NCBI RefSeq assembly: GCF_016406145.1
Contig: NZ_CP066306.1
Coordinates: 1 to 64,000, forward strand
DNA from: Pseudomonas putida
GTDB lineage: Bacteria > Pseudomonadota > Gammaproteobacteria > Pseudomonadales > Pseudomonadaceae
Direction of reading: 5' to 3'
Length of the DNA stretch: 64,000 nucleotides
Position numbers and translations under genes: made by a program. Position 1 is the stretch's first letter; each line of letters opens with the position of its first letter. Shown piece by piece: positions 1 to 13,036 of the stretch. The notes beneath the pieces are model-generated. The model saw only the letters and a list, made by a program, of their open reading frames with translations, was not told the origin of the DNA and searched no databases.

Positions 1-345
1 AAAGCTTTTCTGAATAACTTATAAATCTTAAGTGGATAAGTTTCTGTGGATAACCTTCTACAGGCCAACGAGCACGGGCTGTACAGCGATCAGAAACATT
101 GTCCACAACCCGTGCTACGCTTGTGCTGGGCCTGCGTACAGCCTGTGGATTAAAAGGTGCATTATCCACAGGCGAGTTATCAACAGGTCTTGACCCAGGG
201 TTGTGCATAGCCCTTATGGCTGGTTATCCACAGAGCTTATTCACAGTCCTTCAGCGCTGTTTTGGTCGCTAAATGGCTGTTTTGCCATGGCTCATAATGT
301 TTCCACATGTGGATAAGTGATCGCTTGACCGGTACAATGGCCGTT
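1..345. other. oriC: oriC region with DnaA-box cluster upstream of dnaA
   Basis: This gene-free stretch in front of dnaA holds many DnaA boxes. Perfect TTATCCACA copies on either strand lie at 45-53, 162-170, 224-232 and 308-316. Near matches lie at 31-39, 99-107, 144-152, 177-185 and 237-245. The first 40 bases are AT-rich and could be part of the unwinding element. Placement upstream of dnaA-dnaN-recF-gyrB is the usual position of the Pseudomonas origin. The window starts inside the region, so its upstream limit is not visible. Confidence 0.9.
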
Positions 346-385
346 TGTTTTTGCCTCATCCGGCTTTCAAACTCAGGGGATATCC

Positions 386-1921
386 GTGTCAGTGGAACTT
401 TGGCAGCAGTGCGTGGAGCTTCTGCGCGATGAACTGCCTGCCCAGCAATTCAACACCTGGATCCGTCCGCTACAGGTCGAAGCCGAAGGCGACGAGTTGC
501 GCGTGTATGCGCCTAACCGTTTCGTTCTCGATTGGGTGAATGAAAAGTACCTCGGCCGTCTGCTCGAACTGTTGGGTGAGAACGGTAGCGGCATCGCGCC
601 TGCCCTTTCCTTATTAATAGGTAGCCGTCGCAGCTCCGCACCGCGGGCCGCGCCCAATGCCCCGGTCAGCGCTGCAATGGCTGCGTCCCTTGCGCAGACC
701 CACGCGCAGCCAGCAGCCGCGCCAGTCATGGCTGTTGCTGACCCGGTCTCGGTGCCCACTGCTGAACCTGCGCAGGCCTCCGACATGGCCGAGGCGTCGT
801 CGCGAGACAGCTATGATTCGATGGCTGACAGCGCTCCTGCACCTGTCGCGCCGGGTCGTACCGAACAGCGCAACGTTCAGGTGGAGGGTGCGCTCAAGCA
901 CACCAGTTATCTGAACCGTACGTTCACCTTCGAAACCTTTGTCGAAGGTAAATCGAACCAGTTGGCCCGGGCAGCAGCCTGGCAGGTTGCCGACAACCCG
1001 AAGCATGGCTACAACCCACTGTTCCTTTACGGTGGCGTGGGCCTGGGTAAAACGCACTTGATGCATGCTGTGGGTAACCACCTGCTGAAGAAGAACCCGA
1101 ATGCCAAGGTGGTGTACTTGCATTCCGAGCGCTTCGTCGCGGACATGGTCAAGGCGTTGCAGCTCAACGCGATCAATGAGTTCAAGCGCTTCTACCGTTC
1201 GGTCGATGCGTTGCTCATCGACGATATCCAGTTCTTCGCCCGCAAGGAGCGTTCTCAGGAGGAGTTTTTCCACACCTTCAACGCATTGCTCGAAGGTGGC
1301 CAGCAGGTGATTCTCACCAGTGACCGCTACCCGAAGGAAATCGAAGGTCTGGAAGAGCGACTGAAGTCGCGTTTCGGCTGGGGGCTGACGGTGGCTGTCG
1401 AACCGCCAGAGCTGGAGACTCGCGTGGCGATCCTGATGAAGAAGGCGGACCAGGCCAAGGTCGAGTTGCCGCACGATGCCGCTTTCTTCATCGCTCAGCG
1501 TATTCGTTCCAACGTACGTGAGCTTGAAGGGGCATTGAAGCGCGTCATCGCCCACTCGCACTTCATGGGCCGCGACATCACCATCGAGCTGATTCGCGAG
1601 TCGCTGAAGGACCTGCTGGCGCTGCAAGACAAGCTGGTGAGTGTGGATAACATTCAGCGCACCGTTGCCGAGTACTACAAGATCAAGATCTCCGATCTGT
1701 TGTCCAAGCGCCGTTCGCGCTCTGTAGCGCGCCCGCGTCAGGTGGCCATGGCGTTGTCCAAAGAGCTGACCAACCACAGTCTGCCGGAGATCGGCGACAT
1801 GTTTGGCGGCCGTGACCACACCACCGTGCTGCACGCTTGCCGCAAGATCAACGAACTGAAGGAATCCGACGCGGACATCCGCGAGGACTACAAGAACCTG
1901 CTGCGCACGCTCACCACCTGA
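386..1921 (+). CDS. dnaA: Chromosomal replication initiator protein DnaA
   Basis: DnaA binds the boxes in oriC, oligomerises with ATP, opens the duplex and recruits DnaB helicase. The 511-residue product has the family layout: an N-terminal interaction domain (about 1-90), a long Ala/Pro-rich linker (about 90-180), an AAA+ domain with Walker [10 protein letters not shown] near residue 216 and Walker [10 protein letters not shown] near 275, and a C-terminal DNA-binding domain with the signature [11 protein letters not shown] near 473. The start is GTG with the purine-rich AGGGGA 6-11 bases upstream. It is followed 40 bases later by dnaN, as in other pseudomonads. DnaA boxes upstream make autoregulation likely. 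Confidence 0.98.
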   Translation: MSVELWQQCVELLRDELPAQQFNTWIRPLQVEAEGDELRVYAPNRFVLDWVNEKYLGRLLELLGENGSGIAPALSLLIGSRRSSAPRAAPNAPVSAAMAASLAQTHAQPAAAPVMAVADPVSVPTAEPAQASDMAEASSRDSYDSMADSAPAPVAPGRTEQRNVQVEGALKHTSYLNRTFTFETFVEGKSNQLARAAAWQVADNPKHGYNPLFLYGGVGLGKTHLMHAVGNHLLKKNPNAKVVYLHSERFVADMVKALQLNAINEFKRFYRSVDALLIDDIQFFARKERSQEEFFHTFNALLEGGQQVILTSDRYPKEIEGLEERLKSRFGWGLTVAVEPPELETRVAILMKKADQAKVELPHDAAFFIAQRIRSNVRELEGALKRVIAHSHFMGRDITIELIRESLKDLLALQDKLVSVDNIQRTVAEYYKIKISDLLSKRRSRSVARPRQVAMALSKELTNHSLPEIGDMFGGRDHTTVLHACRKINELKESDADIREDYKNLLRTLTT

Positions 1922-1961
1922 TGGCCGCCAGCGCAGCTAATTGAAGGCAAGGGACTAGACC

Positions 1962-3065
1962 ATGCATTTCACCATTCAACGCGAAGCCCTGTTGAAACCC
2001 CTGCAACTGGTCGCCGGTGTCGTCGAGCGCCGTCAGACCTTGCCGGTCCTGTCCAACGTACTGCTGGTCGTGCAAGGCCAGCAGCTGTCGTTGACCGGTA
2101 CCGACCTGGAAGTCGAACTGGTAGGCCGCGTCCAACTGGAAGAGCCGGCCGAGCCTGGCGAAATCACTGTCCCGGCGCGCAAGCTGATGGACATCTGCAA
2201 AAGCCTGCCGAACGACGTTCTGATCGATATCAAGGTCGACGAACAGAAGCTGTTGGTCAAGGCCGGCCGTAGCCGTTTCACCCTGTCGACCCTGCCAGCC
2301 AACGACTTCCCCACTGTGGAAGAAGGCCCAGGTTCGCTGACCTGCAACCTTGAGCAGAGCAAACTGCGTCGTTTGATCGAGCGCACCAGCTTCGCCATGG
2401 CTCAGCAGGACGTACGTTACTACCTCAACGGTATGCTGTTGGAAGTGTCGCGTAATACCCTGCGTGCCGTTTCTACCGATGGGCATCGTCTGGCGCTGTG
2501 CTCCATGAGCGCAGCCATCGAGCAGGATGAGCGTCATCAGGTCATCGTGCCACGTAAAGGTATCCTCGAACTGGCGCGCCTGCTAACCGACCCGGAAGGC
2601 ATGGTCAGCATCGTCCTGGGCCAGCACCACATCCGTGCGAACACAGGCGAGTTCACCTTCACATCCAAGCTGGTCGATGGCAAGTTCCCTGACTATGAGC
2701 GTGTACTGCCCAAGGGTGGTGACAAGTTGGTCATCGGCGATCGCCAGGCCTTGCGCGAAGCGTTCAGCCGTACCGCAATCCTTTCCAACGAGAAGTACCG
2801 CGGTATTCGTCTGCAGTTGGCTGCCGGCCAGTTGAAAATTCAGGCAAACAACCCTGAACAGGAAGAGGCGGAAGAAGAGATCAGCGTGGACTATGACGGC
2901 GCATCGCTGGAGATCGGCTTCAACGTCAGCTACTTGCTAGACGTATTGGGCGTGATGACAACGGAACAGGTTCGCCTGATCCTCTCCGATTCCAATAGCA
3001 GTGCTCTGCTGCAGGAAGCCGGCAATGACGACTCGTCTTACGTTGTCATGCCGATGCGCCTGTAA
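1962..3065 (+). CDS. dnaN: DNA polymerase III sliding clamp (beta subunit)
   Basis: DnaN forms the ring dimer that tethers DNA polymerase III to DNA and serves as a docking platform for repair polymerases and mismatch repair proteins. The 367-residue length and the three-fold repeated clamp architecture match the family. The N-terminus MHFTIQREALLKPLQLVAG and the C-terminal YVVMPMRL are typical of Pseudomonas clamps. ATG start, preceded by AAGG and AGGGA stretches. It lies between dnaA and recF with gaps of 40 and 15 bases and is probably co-transcribed with both. Confidence 0.98.
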   Translation: MHFTIQREALLKPLQLVAGVVERRQTLPVLSNVLLVVQGQQLSLTGTDLEVELVGRVQLEEPAEPGEITVPARKLMDICKSLPNDVLIDIKVDEQKLLVKAGRSRFTLSTLPANDFPTVEEGPGSLTCNLEQSKLRRLIERTSFAMAQQDVRYYLNGMLLEVSRNTLRAVSTDGHRLALCSMSAAIEQDERHQVIVPRKGILELARLLTDPEGMVSIVLGQHHIRANTGEFTFTSKLVDGKFPDYERVLPKGGDKLVIGDRQALREAFSRTAILSNEKYRGIRLQLAAGQLKIQANNPEQEEAEEEISVDYDGASLEIGFNVSYLLDVLGVMTTEQVRLILSDSNSSALLQEAGNDDSSYVVMPMRL

Positions 3066-3080
3066 CCTGTAGCAGGCCAA

Positions 3081-4184
3081 ATGTCCCTTCGACGTATCAT
3101 GGTCACCGCGGTGCGCAACCTGCACCCGGTGACCCTCTCGCCCTCCCCCCGCATCAATATCCTCTACGGCGCCAACGGCAGCGGCAAGACCAGTGTGCTG
3201 GAAGCCGTGCATTTGCTCGGGTTGGCCAGATCGTTTCGCAGTACCCGTCTGAATCCGGTCATTCAATACGAGCAGGCAGCGTGCACGGTTTTTGGCGAAG
3301 TACAGTTGAGCGAGGGTGGCACCAGCAACTTGGGTGTGTCGCGTGAGCGGGCGGGCGACTTCACTATCCGTATCGATGGGCAGAATGCCAAGAGCGCCGC
3401 GCAGCTTGCAGAACTGCTGCCCCTGCAGCTCATCAACCCAGACAGTTTCAGGTTGCTTGAAGGCGCACCGAAGATCCGTCGCCAGTTTCTGGATTGGGGA
3501 GTGTTCCACGTGGAACCTCGCTTCATGCCAGCTTGGCAGCGTCTGCAGAAGGCGTTGCGGCAGCGGAACTCATGGTTGCGGCATGGTACACTTGACCCAG
3601 CTTCGCAAGCCGCCTGGGACCGGGAATTGTGCCTGGCCAGCGCGGAAATAGATGAATACCGTCGCAACTACATCAAGGCCTTGAAGCCCGTCTTCGAGCA
3701 AACCCTGAGCGAACTGGTCGAGCTGGACGGGTTGACCCTTAGCTACTACCGAGGCTGGGACAAGGACCGGGAACTCAACGAAGTACTCGCCTCCTCTCTC
3801 CTTCGCGATCAGCAGATGGGCCATACCCAGGCCGGTCCGCAGCGTGCTGATCTGCGTCTTCGTTTGGCTGCCAATAACGCAGCCGACATCCTGTCGCGTG
3901 GTCAGCAAAAGCTGGTGGTCTGTGCTCTGCGCATTGCCCAAGGCCATCTCGTTAGCCAGGCTCGCCGCGGCCACTGTATTTATCTCGTGGATGACTTGCC
4001 GTCCGAGTTGGACGACCAGCATCGCCGTGCACTGTGCCGCTTGCTAGAAGAATTACGCTGCCAGGTGTTCATCACCTGTGTAGATCACGAATTACTGAGG
4101 GAAGGCTGGCAGACGGAAACGCCAGTTGCTTTGTTCCACGTGGAACAAGGCCGTATCACCCAGACCCACGACCATCGGGAGTGA
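3081..4184 (+). CDS. recF: DNA replication and repair protein RecF
   Basis: RecF is an SMC-like ABC ATPase that helps load RecA at gapped DNA together with RecO and RecR. The 367-residue protein has Walker [10 protein letters not shown] near residue 30, an ABC-type signature SRGQQKLVV near 270 and Walker [12 protein letters not shown] near 300. It starts 15 bases after dnaN and ends 4 bases before the gyrB start, so translation of the cluster is probably coupled. No irregularities seen. Confidence 0.97.
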   Translation: MSLRRIMVTAVRNLHPVTLSPSPRINILYGANGSGKTSVLEAVHLLGLARSFRSTRLNPVIQYEQAACTVFGEVQLSEGGTSNLGVSRERAGDFTIRIDGQNAKSAAQLAELLPLQLINPDSFRLLEGAPKIRRQFLDWGVFHVEPRFMPAWQRLQKALRQRNSWLRHGTLDPASQAAWDRELCLASAEIDEYRRNYIKALKPVFEQTLSELVELDGLTLSYYRGWDKDRELNEVLASSLLRDQQMGHTQAGPQRADLRLRLAANNAADILSRGQQKLVVCALRIAQGHLVSQARRGHCIYLVDDLPSELDDQHRRALCRLLEELRCQVFITCVDHELLREGWQTETPVALFHVEQGRITQTHDHRE

Positions 4185-4188
4185 AGGC

Positions 4189-6617
<2,429 letters not shown>

Positions 6618-6704
6618 TCAGGTTGTAGGTTCACAGAAAAGCTGCACGCTTTCACAAATAGATGACCGGCCGGGCTTCAACCATGGCCCCTGTCGGTCAC
6701 CATC

Positions 6705-6730
6705 AAGCCCGCCTTCGCGGGCTTTTTTTT
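6705..6730 (+). terminator. Rho-independent terminator of gyrB
   Basis: The inverted repeat AAGCCCGC-cttc-GCGGGCTT is followed by a run of T, 88 bases after the gyrB stop codon. Confidence 0.9.
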
Positions 6731-7454
6731 GCCTGGAATTCCTGCCGGGGCGCCCTACTCCGCTCATTGGAAAATGATGCAGATGGGGGGATTTGAGGAA
6801 GTGATTTGATGGGGCGCTGGAAGTGCTGAGAGGGTCGGCGGGCGGATCTGAGCAGCAGAGAGATTGAGAGGACTTTAAAACTAATATTTGAACACCTTAA
6901 TAGTTAATTAAGCGTACGTGTTAAGTATTAATTTGAACAATTTAGTATGGAAATGGAATTTGGTGGAAGTTGCCATTTTGGATTTTTTGTAGATTTCGAA
7001 GGGATGTTGGAATAAGATCTATGACCAACTTTTCCGCTTTGCACTGAAGATTTTCAGCCAAATCAGCTGTTTGAAGCGAGAGCTTCAGACCTGATCCAAA
7101 TTGCTCCAGCGATCACGAAGTGGCCGTTTAGAAATAAAGAGAGCAAGCCGATTGCTTTAGATTCTGATCAGTCATGAGAGTCATGACCAATGAGAGAAAA
7201 GGAGACCTGAAAATGTAGAAAAACGCGATCAATCCCGAGAGGACTGACCGCGCTTAGCGAAGCAGACTTGCGTCCTCAGAACCCGCAATGTCTGCTTTTT
7301 CGAAGCGACTGTCAATCCTCTCCCATTTTTTCGACCTTAGCGAGGTTACTCGACGGCACAGTGTTGCCTGTCGAAAGGCCTCACTTCGCCCGCCCTGCGC
7401 CTTGATTTTTTGGCGCAGCGTCGGCGCTCGTTTCGAGATTTTCGGAGGTGTTTC
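6731..7454. other. Gene-free junction between gyrB and Tn7-like module; probable transposon end
   Basis: No convincing gene is visible. The part from about 6870 to 7020 is markedly richer in A and T than its neighbours. It holds two related direct repeats, TAATATTTGAACA at 6882-6894 and TTAATTTGAACA at 6928-6939. In Tn7 the right end with its TnsB-binding repeats lies just upstream of tnsA and next to the target gene, so the end of this element should lie here. I could not fix the terminal TGT/ACA or a target duplication from the sequence alone. Confidence 0.45.
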
Positions 7455-8093
7455 ATGACAGTACGAAAGGTGGTCACGCGGCGGTCCAACCATTACCGCG
7501 GCTACTTCCCATCGCTCAAAAATAAAAAGCCTGTGCCCTGGGAGTCCCAGCTCGAAGGCGCTCTTTTTCGGCTTCTTGAGCTGTCTCCTGCGGTCATCGG
7601 CTACGTCCCGCAGCCCAGTGAGGAACGTGTTCCATCGCTCCAGGGCTACTTCAAATATTACCCAGACGTACAGGTTTTCCTCGCGGATGGGCGCGAGTGG
7701 TGGTTTGAAGTGAAGCCTCACGACCGACTGAAGATTGCCAGCGTCAGGCAGCGACTGGATGCCGCTGAGCGCTACTTCAACGCCACTGCCCGTAACTTTT
7801 CGGTGATCACTGAAAAGTTAATTGAAGCTGAACCCCTGGCTACCAATCTTAGAAGGCTGATGTATCACCGGCGCGGTCCAGAGCTTTCGCATCAGGCGTT
7901 GGAGGAGGTAATGGCGACCTTCAACGAATGGCCGCCTATGACCGTTGCAGATCTGCTCTACGTGGTTGGTGAGGGGAAAGCCTGGCGCTTGTTAGGCCTT
8001 GGGGTGGTGGGCATTGACCTTGATAGGTCAATTGACACTGACTCCCCGGTCTTCCTGCAAGGGGGGCACCGTCATGCAAACCTTTTCCCTTAG
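7455..8093 (+). CDS. tnsA: TnsA-like transposon endonuclease
   Basis: TnsA cuts the 5' ends of a Tn7-type element so that it moves by cut-and-paste together with TnsB. The 212-residue protein has the N-terminal restriction-endonuclease-like fold signature: an acidic residue in ESQLE (about 31-35), D in YYPDVQVF (about 71) and the E-x-K of FEVKP (about 85-88). ATG at 7455 is chosen because GGAGGTG lies 5 bases upstream; an in-frame TTG at 7410 lacks such a site. It is the first gene of a tnsA-tnsB-tnsC-tniQ set reading away from gyrB, the order seen in Tn7. The tnsB start overlaps its 3' end by 20 bases. Confidence 0.85.
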   Translation: MTVRKVVTRRSNHYRGYFPSLKNKKPVPWESQLEGALFRLLELSPAVIGYVPQPSEERVPSLQGYFKYYPDVQVFLADGREWWFEVKPHDRLKIASVRQRLDAAERYFNATARNFSVITEKLIEAEPLATNLRRLMYHRRGPELSHQALEEVMATFNEWPPMTVADLLYVVGEGKAWRLLGLGVVGIDLDRSIDTDSPVFLQGGHRHANLFP

Positions 8094-10032
8094 GGTGAAA
8101 TTGGTCGTCATCGTTCGTGGCGTACTGATGGTGCTTGAGAAGAGGCTTATTGACCGGAAGCTGCTCTTTTTCGATGAGCTTGGTGAGCCCACGAAGCTAT
8201 CCGAGAAGGAGTTCTATGAGGCCTACGAGAAGCGCGAGATCGAGATCTCCGCTGATCAGCCATACCTTGGGAGGGTTCCGTATGTGCGGAACGTCCCTCC
8301 AGATATTTCATGCTTCCCCAAAAAACATGGAGATGAGGCATTGCGTCGACGCAAGTATCTGGACGACCTAACTAAGCGCGGTAAATACAAGCTACCGGGT
8401 GACGAAGACATGATCAAGAAGCTTAGAGATATCGCCAAAAAGATTGGGGATGCGTGCGCACCCTCGGTTTCCACTATTCGACGTTGGGCAGCCAAATACA
8501 TTGGCCAGAACGTAGTAAAGCTTATCCCTCAGCATGCCAAAAAGGGTCGGGCTGCCGCGATACAGGGAGAGCTCGAAGTTATTCTTGAAGGGGTGATTAA
8601 TAAAACCTACCTGCAGGATACGATTCCAGCGGTCAGCGTGGTCGTTTCAGAATTCGAGGATCAGATAAAAGAGAGGAACAAAAGTCGTTTGCCTTCGGAT
8701 CAGCTCAAGATCCCAAGCGGAATGACTGTCCGAAGGTACATCGCCAAGCTGGATCCGTACCTTGTGGATAAGGAGAGGCTCGGAAAACACGCAGCAGACA
8801 AGAAGCACCGTGTTGCGGCGGGTGTCCTACGTGTCCATGAGATTTTGGAACGTTGGGAAATTGATCACACCTTGTTGGACGTCCAGCTTGTGGATGAAAC
8901 CTCGGGGCTGTGCATTGGGCGCCCCTATCTGACGATCGTCCTCGACCGCTTCTCTCGAATGGTGATGGGATATTTGCTCCACCTGTCGGCGCCAAATACG
9001 GAAACCGTGCTTCGTGTGATCGAACGCTCAATCCGTCCAAAAGCCGAATTGCTGAAGCGCTTTCCGAAAGTGAGAAATGAATGGTGGGCACGTGGGCTGC
9101 CGGCTCGAATAGTCCCAGACAACGCAGCGGAATTTCACGCGGGCGATCTCATCATGGGATTCAACGAGTTGGGTATCGAGATCATGTATCCCGCTTCAAG
9201 GGCCCCTCAAAGGAAAGGTGCCGTCGAACGCTTTTTCAGCACACAGAACCTGGGGCTTATCCACAACCTCCCGGGTACCACCTTCTCGAATATCCAGCAG
9301 CGTGGCGATTACGACTCGGAGAAGAATGCATGTTTCACGCTCCCTCAATTGGAGGCGGTGGTAGTGAAATGGATCGTCGATGGTTACCACCAGACTCCTC
9401 ATCGGGGGCTGGACAACAGAACACCGGCTCAAGTCTGGGGGACTAGCGAGGCGAACCATGTCATCAGCCTTCCCGTCGACCTGGACTCGTTGGAGTGCAT
9501 TCTGGCCAAGCGGGCCTCGGTGAAGGTTCACCATTACGGCATCGAGGTTGCCAAAGTGGGCTACCACTCTACGGAACTTGCTGAGCTCCGTATGCGTTTG
9601 GCAGACGGAGAAAAGGTAAACGTCCGCTATCGAGACGAAGCCGGGCACGTTTGGGTTCACGACCGCTTCAGAAACTTGTTCTTCAAAGTGCCCGCCAAAG
9701 ATGAGCGAATGGCCGGTAAGAGCAGGGAGGTGTGGAAGGCTGCCGAGAAAGCGCTGCGAGAAAAATATAATGAGCAGCCTAGCTTCGAGGCTACGCACAG
9801 GTGCTACCAGGAAATTATGGAAGATGCAGACGAGGCCCGCCGTTCGCAGACGCTCAGAAAACGACGCGCAGCTGCCATAGCGAAAATCGACAAGGAGGGT
9901 CGAGTGACCGAAAGCACGCCTCCACCCAAGGTACTCGCTGAAGTGGAATGGACCGGTGACTCTATTCCTAACATTCCGCCAGCAGCCTTCAAGGTCTCGG
10001 TTCGTCGCCCTGCTGGGAGTTCTAAGCCATGA
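8074..10032 (+). CDS. tnsB: TnsB-like DDE transposase (Mu/retroviral integrase family)
   Basis: TnsB binds the transposon ends and carries out 3'-end cleavage and strand transfer. The product of about 652 residues has a helix-turn-helix-rich N-terminal half, an RNase H-type catalytic core with the acidic triad in EIDHTLLD (about residue 263), VPDNAAEF (about 349) and GAVERFFSTQN (about 384), then a beta-barrel Mu-C region and a basic C-terminal tail that in Tn7 contacts TnsC. I prefer ATG 8074, behind GGGGGG, which overlaps tnsA by 20 bases. ATG 8128 is an alternative. The stop codon overlaps the tnsC start (ATGA). Confidence 0.9.
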   Translation: MQTFSLRVKLVVIVRGVLMVLEKRLIDRKLLFFDELGEPTKLSEKEFYEAYEKREIEISADQPYLGRVPYVRNVPPDISCFPKKHGDEALRRRKYLDDLTKRGKYKLPGDEDMIKKLRDIAKKIGDACAPSVSTIRRWAAKYIGQNVVKLIPQHAKKGRAAAIQGELEVILEGVINKTYLQDTIPAVSVVVSEFEDQIKERNKSRLPSDQLKIPSGMTVRRYIAKLDPYLVDKERLGKHAADKKHRVAAGVLRVHEILERWEIDHTLLDVQLVDETSGLCIGRPYLTIVLDRFSRMVMGYLLHLSAPNTETVLRVIERSIRPKAELLKRFPKVRNEWWARGLPARIVPDNAAEFHAGDLIMGFNELGIEIMYPASRAPQRKGAVERFFSTQNLGLIHNLPGTTFSNIQQRGDYDSEKNACFTLPQLEAVVVKWIVDGYHQTPHRGLDNRTPAQVWGTSEANHVISLPVDLDSLECILAKRASVKVHHYGIEVAKVGYHSTELAELRMRLADGEKVNVRYRDEAGHVWVHDRFRNLFFKVPAKDERMAGKSREVWKAAEKALREKYNEQPSFEATHRCYQEIMEDADEARRSQTLRKRRAAAIAKIDKEGRVTESTPPPKVLAEVEWTGDSIPNIPPAAFKVSVRRPAGSSKP

Positions 10033-10988
10033 ACGCCATCAATCTGTACGAATGCTACGAGCATGGTGAATACAGCTTTACGCTCCGCGATCGTTTTATT
10101 CACAGCCCTCAAGTCGAGCGAGCGTTGACGCGACTAGGCGATATCCACGGCGATAGTCGGCGTACCAGAGCAAGTAAAGGGTTGCTGATCCAAGGTCCAA
10201 GCGGAGTGGGCAAGAGCACATTGGTCAAGGAGTACATTCGGTCATTGGAGGAATTGGAGAGCCATGACCCACAGAAGCGGACAGTTCTGTTCGTCGAGAT
10301 GCCTTCGTCTCCAACCAAAAAGAACCTGGCAGCAGCCATTTTGGCAGAGCTGAAGGATCCCTTCGCAGAGGCACGAGGACATTCGGCAGAGGTTAAATTT
10401 GCGCGAGTAGTCCTGCTGCTGAAGAACCTTGGCGTGGAGATGTTGGTCCTCGATGAGGCGCAGCACCTGGTCGATTATCGTCGTAATGGTGCGTATGAGG
10501 CAGCAGACTGGATCAAGAGTCTGATGAATGAAACCAGTATCGCGTTTGTTCTGATTGGGCTGAAGCGCACCGAAAATCTCCTGCTAGCAAACGAGCAACT
10601 GCGACGCAGGTTTTCGGCCACGGTGGCATACGATCGCTTCACCTTCTCCGCTAATACGTCTCTTCATTTCGTGATGTTGTTGCAGGCAATCGAGGGCGAA
10701 CTGCCTGTTCAAACCATCAGTTTTGTAGAGCCAGCGATGATTAAACGCTTCTACCTGGCTTCCTATGGATTGATCGACTACCTCATCAAGATTGTGGACA
10801 GGGCTGTTTGGCTGGTTCAAGTCCAGGACCTTGTCGGGATTGAACTTCCTGTGCTGGCCCAGGCTTTTGAAGACGAGGTTTGGAGCTACGCCACCGAGGA
10901 TCGAAACCCCTTCAGTGCGAGCTTCAATTTCCAGCCTCTGTTCGGGAAGCGGGAGCCGTTTGAGACGTTCGAAGAGAGCAGTACCTGA
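10029..10988 (+). CDS. tnsC: TnsC-like AAA+ ATPase transposition regulator
   Basis: TnsC links target recognition to the TnsAB transposase and uses ATP to form filaments on target DNA. The 319-residue protein has Walker A GPSGVGKST near residue 56 and Walker B MLVLDEAQHL near 139, followed by a sensor-like arginine region (LRRRFSATVAYDRF). It is shorter than TnsC of Tn7 (about 555 residues) and closer in size to TniB-type ATPases. The start overlaps the tnsB stop (ATGA), so the two are translationally coupled. A second, degraded TnsC-like ATPase lies at 39644-40294. Confidence 0.9.
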   Translation: MNAINLYECYEHGEYSFTLRDRFIHSPQVERALTRLGDIHGDSRRTRASKGLLIQGPSGVGKSTLVKEYIRSLEELESHDPQKRTVLFVEMPSSPTKKNLAAAILAELKDPFAEARGHSAEVKFARVVLLLKNLGVEMLVLDEAQHLVDYRRNGAYEAADWIKSLMNETSIAFVLIGLKRTENLLLANEQLRRRFSATVAYDRFTFSANTSLHFVMLLQAIEGELPVQTISFVEPAMIKRFYLASYGLIDYLIKIVDRAVWLVQVQDLVGIELPVLAQAFEDEVWSYATEDRNPFSASFNFQPLFGKREPFETFEESST

Positions 10989-11063
10989 CGGCCAAGGGCC
11001 GGGCTTATCGGCCCGGCTCTACTCCCCTGATTTTTATGTCTTCGATTTCATGGATGTGTAGGA

Positions 11064-12980
11064 ATGTTTGGTCTTTTAATCAACCCACGACCACACCAAG
11101 ACGAAAGTCTTTTGGGGTACCTGCAGCGCCTGGCGAAAGCCAACGGATTACCCAGAAAGGAACTGCTCACCGCCTTTGCACGAGCCGACGAGACCGATGT
11201 TGCGGACTGGCTGCAGATGATGGAAGGACCACTGAGCTGGCCTGCGGTATCTGCTGAGTTTCGTGATCCAAGGCCCAAGGGGGTCAAGTTATGGACGACT
11301 CATCACGCTCGTTACTGTCCGATCTGTTTGGGCGAAGCCGGTTATTGGAGAGAAAGCTGGGGCTTGACCCTGGTTACGACGTGTTCTGTCCACGGCACTG
11401 AACTCCACGGGCGGTGCCCCAACTGTCTGAAGGAAACCGATCCAAGCGCAATGAGTGCGAATAGTTGCCAAGCGTGTGGCACCTCATTGAGTGGGACCAA
11501 TTTTGAGATCGCGCCGGCGAGTGATACGGCCGCCTGGCTCACCTCTGGCTTTGAAGATAGGTTTTACGCCGACTCGTTGCCAGCTGACGCGGGATTGGCG
11601 GCCCTCACCTACGAACAGTTTCACGAGTTGTCATCGCGTCTCGCTGTCAGAAGTTTGCCTACGGAAAGAACCCAGCCGCTGAAGGTTGCTGATTCGGGTT
11701 CGCTAGAGATATCGCGGCTTATGGCAAACGCGGCGGGCGTGGTTCTCATGAACTGGCCTCTCGCATTCAGAGAACTGCTGAGTGGCCTCAAGGCAGTCCA
11801 TTCCGATAACGAACATTGGACGCTCAGCAGATCGTTCGGCCCGATATACCACGACATCCACCGTGATCTGGATGACTCTTGTTTTGACTTTCTTCGTCGA
11901 GAGTTCGAATCATTTCTGCAGCATGCGTGGGAAGCACCGTTAGCGAAGCGAAATCGCAATTTGAGTGAGGAGACGATTGAGAGACATCGTTGGGTGTCGT
12001 TCGATTCTGCTGCTGAAGCTTGTGGTCTCGGGGTATCAGTCATAAAACGCCTTCATCAGGAGGGACAAATCGCCTATCGGGAGAAGGTCCATGAAGATCG
12101 AGTCTTTACGGTCGTGGACCTGGATCATTTGAAGGCAATCTCGCAGCATCTCCAGGGCGTGGCTGATATGAAAGAAACCTCGACTTTGCTAAGCCTCTGT
12201 CGCAATCGGGTTAGGCAGCTGCTAGCTGGTGGTACCCTCCAGTTCTTTGGTGGAGAACCGCGCCCAGGCGAAAGGTGGCTGATTGACTGCCGCTCGATCA
12301 ACGAATTGATTGATGAGAAGCTGCCTACCAGCTCTGACCAGAGCCTGGTGTCGATCAACTACTTGGCCAAGCATTCTCTGCCCAAGGGGGGTGGGTTGGT
12401 CGAGTTGGTTCAGGCAATACGTGCAGGTGAACTTCGCGCTTACGGCCCAGCTGAGAATGGCTCGGTTGCGGTAGGGGCGTGGTTACTCAAGCCGCAAGAT
12501 TTTGCAGCGTGGCAACAAGCCCGAGCTGAGAACAAGAGTCCGGTCTTTCCCGGCCTGTCGGTAGTCAAGGCTGCTGCGCTGTTAGGCGTCAAAGAACAAT
12601 GCGCATACGCGTTCGTTCGACTGGGTCTGCTATGGAGCACTGCTGTCGAACGAGGCCGGCGTACGCAATTGATGGTTAAGCCTCAAGCCATCGACAGATT
12701 CAGGCGTGGCTATATCTTGGGACCGGAGATTGCGGTGTATTTGGGGAAGTCGACCAGGGAGGCGTTCAAGCACCTTTGGGAGGCCAGGTTTCGCCCCGTT
12801 GCGGGGCCATCCATTCCAAACGCGGCTTGCCGGCAGTACGTTTGGGTAAGAAGCAAAAAGCTGATCGATTACCTCGCAAGTGAAGCCGCCCAGATCGACG
12901 ATCCTGAAGCCATCACGTTTTTATCCACACCGATCGCTCAGCCTCGTGATTGCCGATTCAGGCATGTGGGATCAAGATAG
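11064..12980 (+). CDS. tniQ: TniQ/TnsD-family target-site selection protein
   Basis: The first ~150 residues form a TniQ domain with zinc-binding pairs: CPICLG near residue 85, CSVHGTELHGRCPNC at about 107-121 and CQACG near 136. In Tn7 the related TnsD recognises the attachment site in glmS. The remaining ~490 residues contain several helix-turn-helix-like segments and may read the target DNA. The length of 638 residues fits TnsD-type (sequence-specific) rather than short TniQ proteins. The gene follows tnsC by 75 bases with AGGA in front of the ATG. Because the module sits directly downstream of gyrB, I infer that this protein may direct insertion next to the 3' end of gyrB. Confidence 0.85.
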   Translation: MFGLLINPRPHQDESLLGYLQRLAKANGLPRKELLTAFARADETDVADWLQMMEGPLSWPAVSAEFRDPRPKGVKLWTTHHARYCPICLGEAGYWRESWGLTLVTTCSVHGTELHGRCPNCLKETDPSAMSANSCQACGTSLSGTNFEIAPASDTAAWLTSGFEDRFYADSLPADAGLAALTYEQFHELSSRLAVRSLPTERTQPLKVADSGSLEISRLMANAAGVVLMNWPLAFRELLSGLKAVHSDNEHWTLSRSFGPIYHDIHRDLDDSCFDFLRREFESFLQHAWEAPLAKRNRNLSEETIERHRWVSFDSAAEACGLGVSVIKRLHQEGQIAYREKVHEDRVFTVVDLDHLKAISQHLQGVADMKETSTLLSLCRNRVRQLLAGGTLQFFGGEPRPGERWLIDCRSINELIDEKLPTSSDQSLVSINYLAKHSLPKGGGLVELVQAIRAGELRAYGPAENGSVAVGAWLLKPQDFAAWQQARAENKSPVFPGLSVVKAAALLGVKEQCAYAFVRLGLLWSTAVERGRRTQLMVKPQAIDRFRRGYILGPEIAVYLGKSTREAFKHLWEARFRPVAGPSIPNAACRQYVWVRSKKLIDYLASEAAQIDDPEAITFLSTPIAQPRDCRFRHVGSR

Positions 12981-13036
12981 TTAGCACGCTTTCTTTCTTG
13001 ATTGCTAAAATCATCGAACCCATTTTGGAGAATCTT

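Noticed and set aside
614..1834. Long minus-strand open frame over dnaA
   Set aside because: It is the antisense shadow of dnaA in GC-rich DNA; no ribosome-binding site and no family resemblance.
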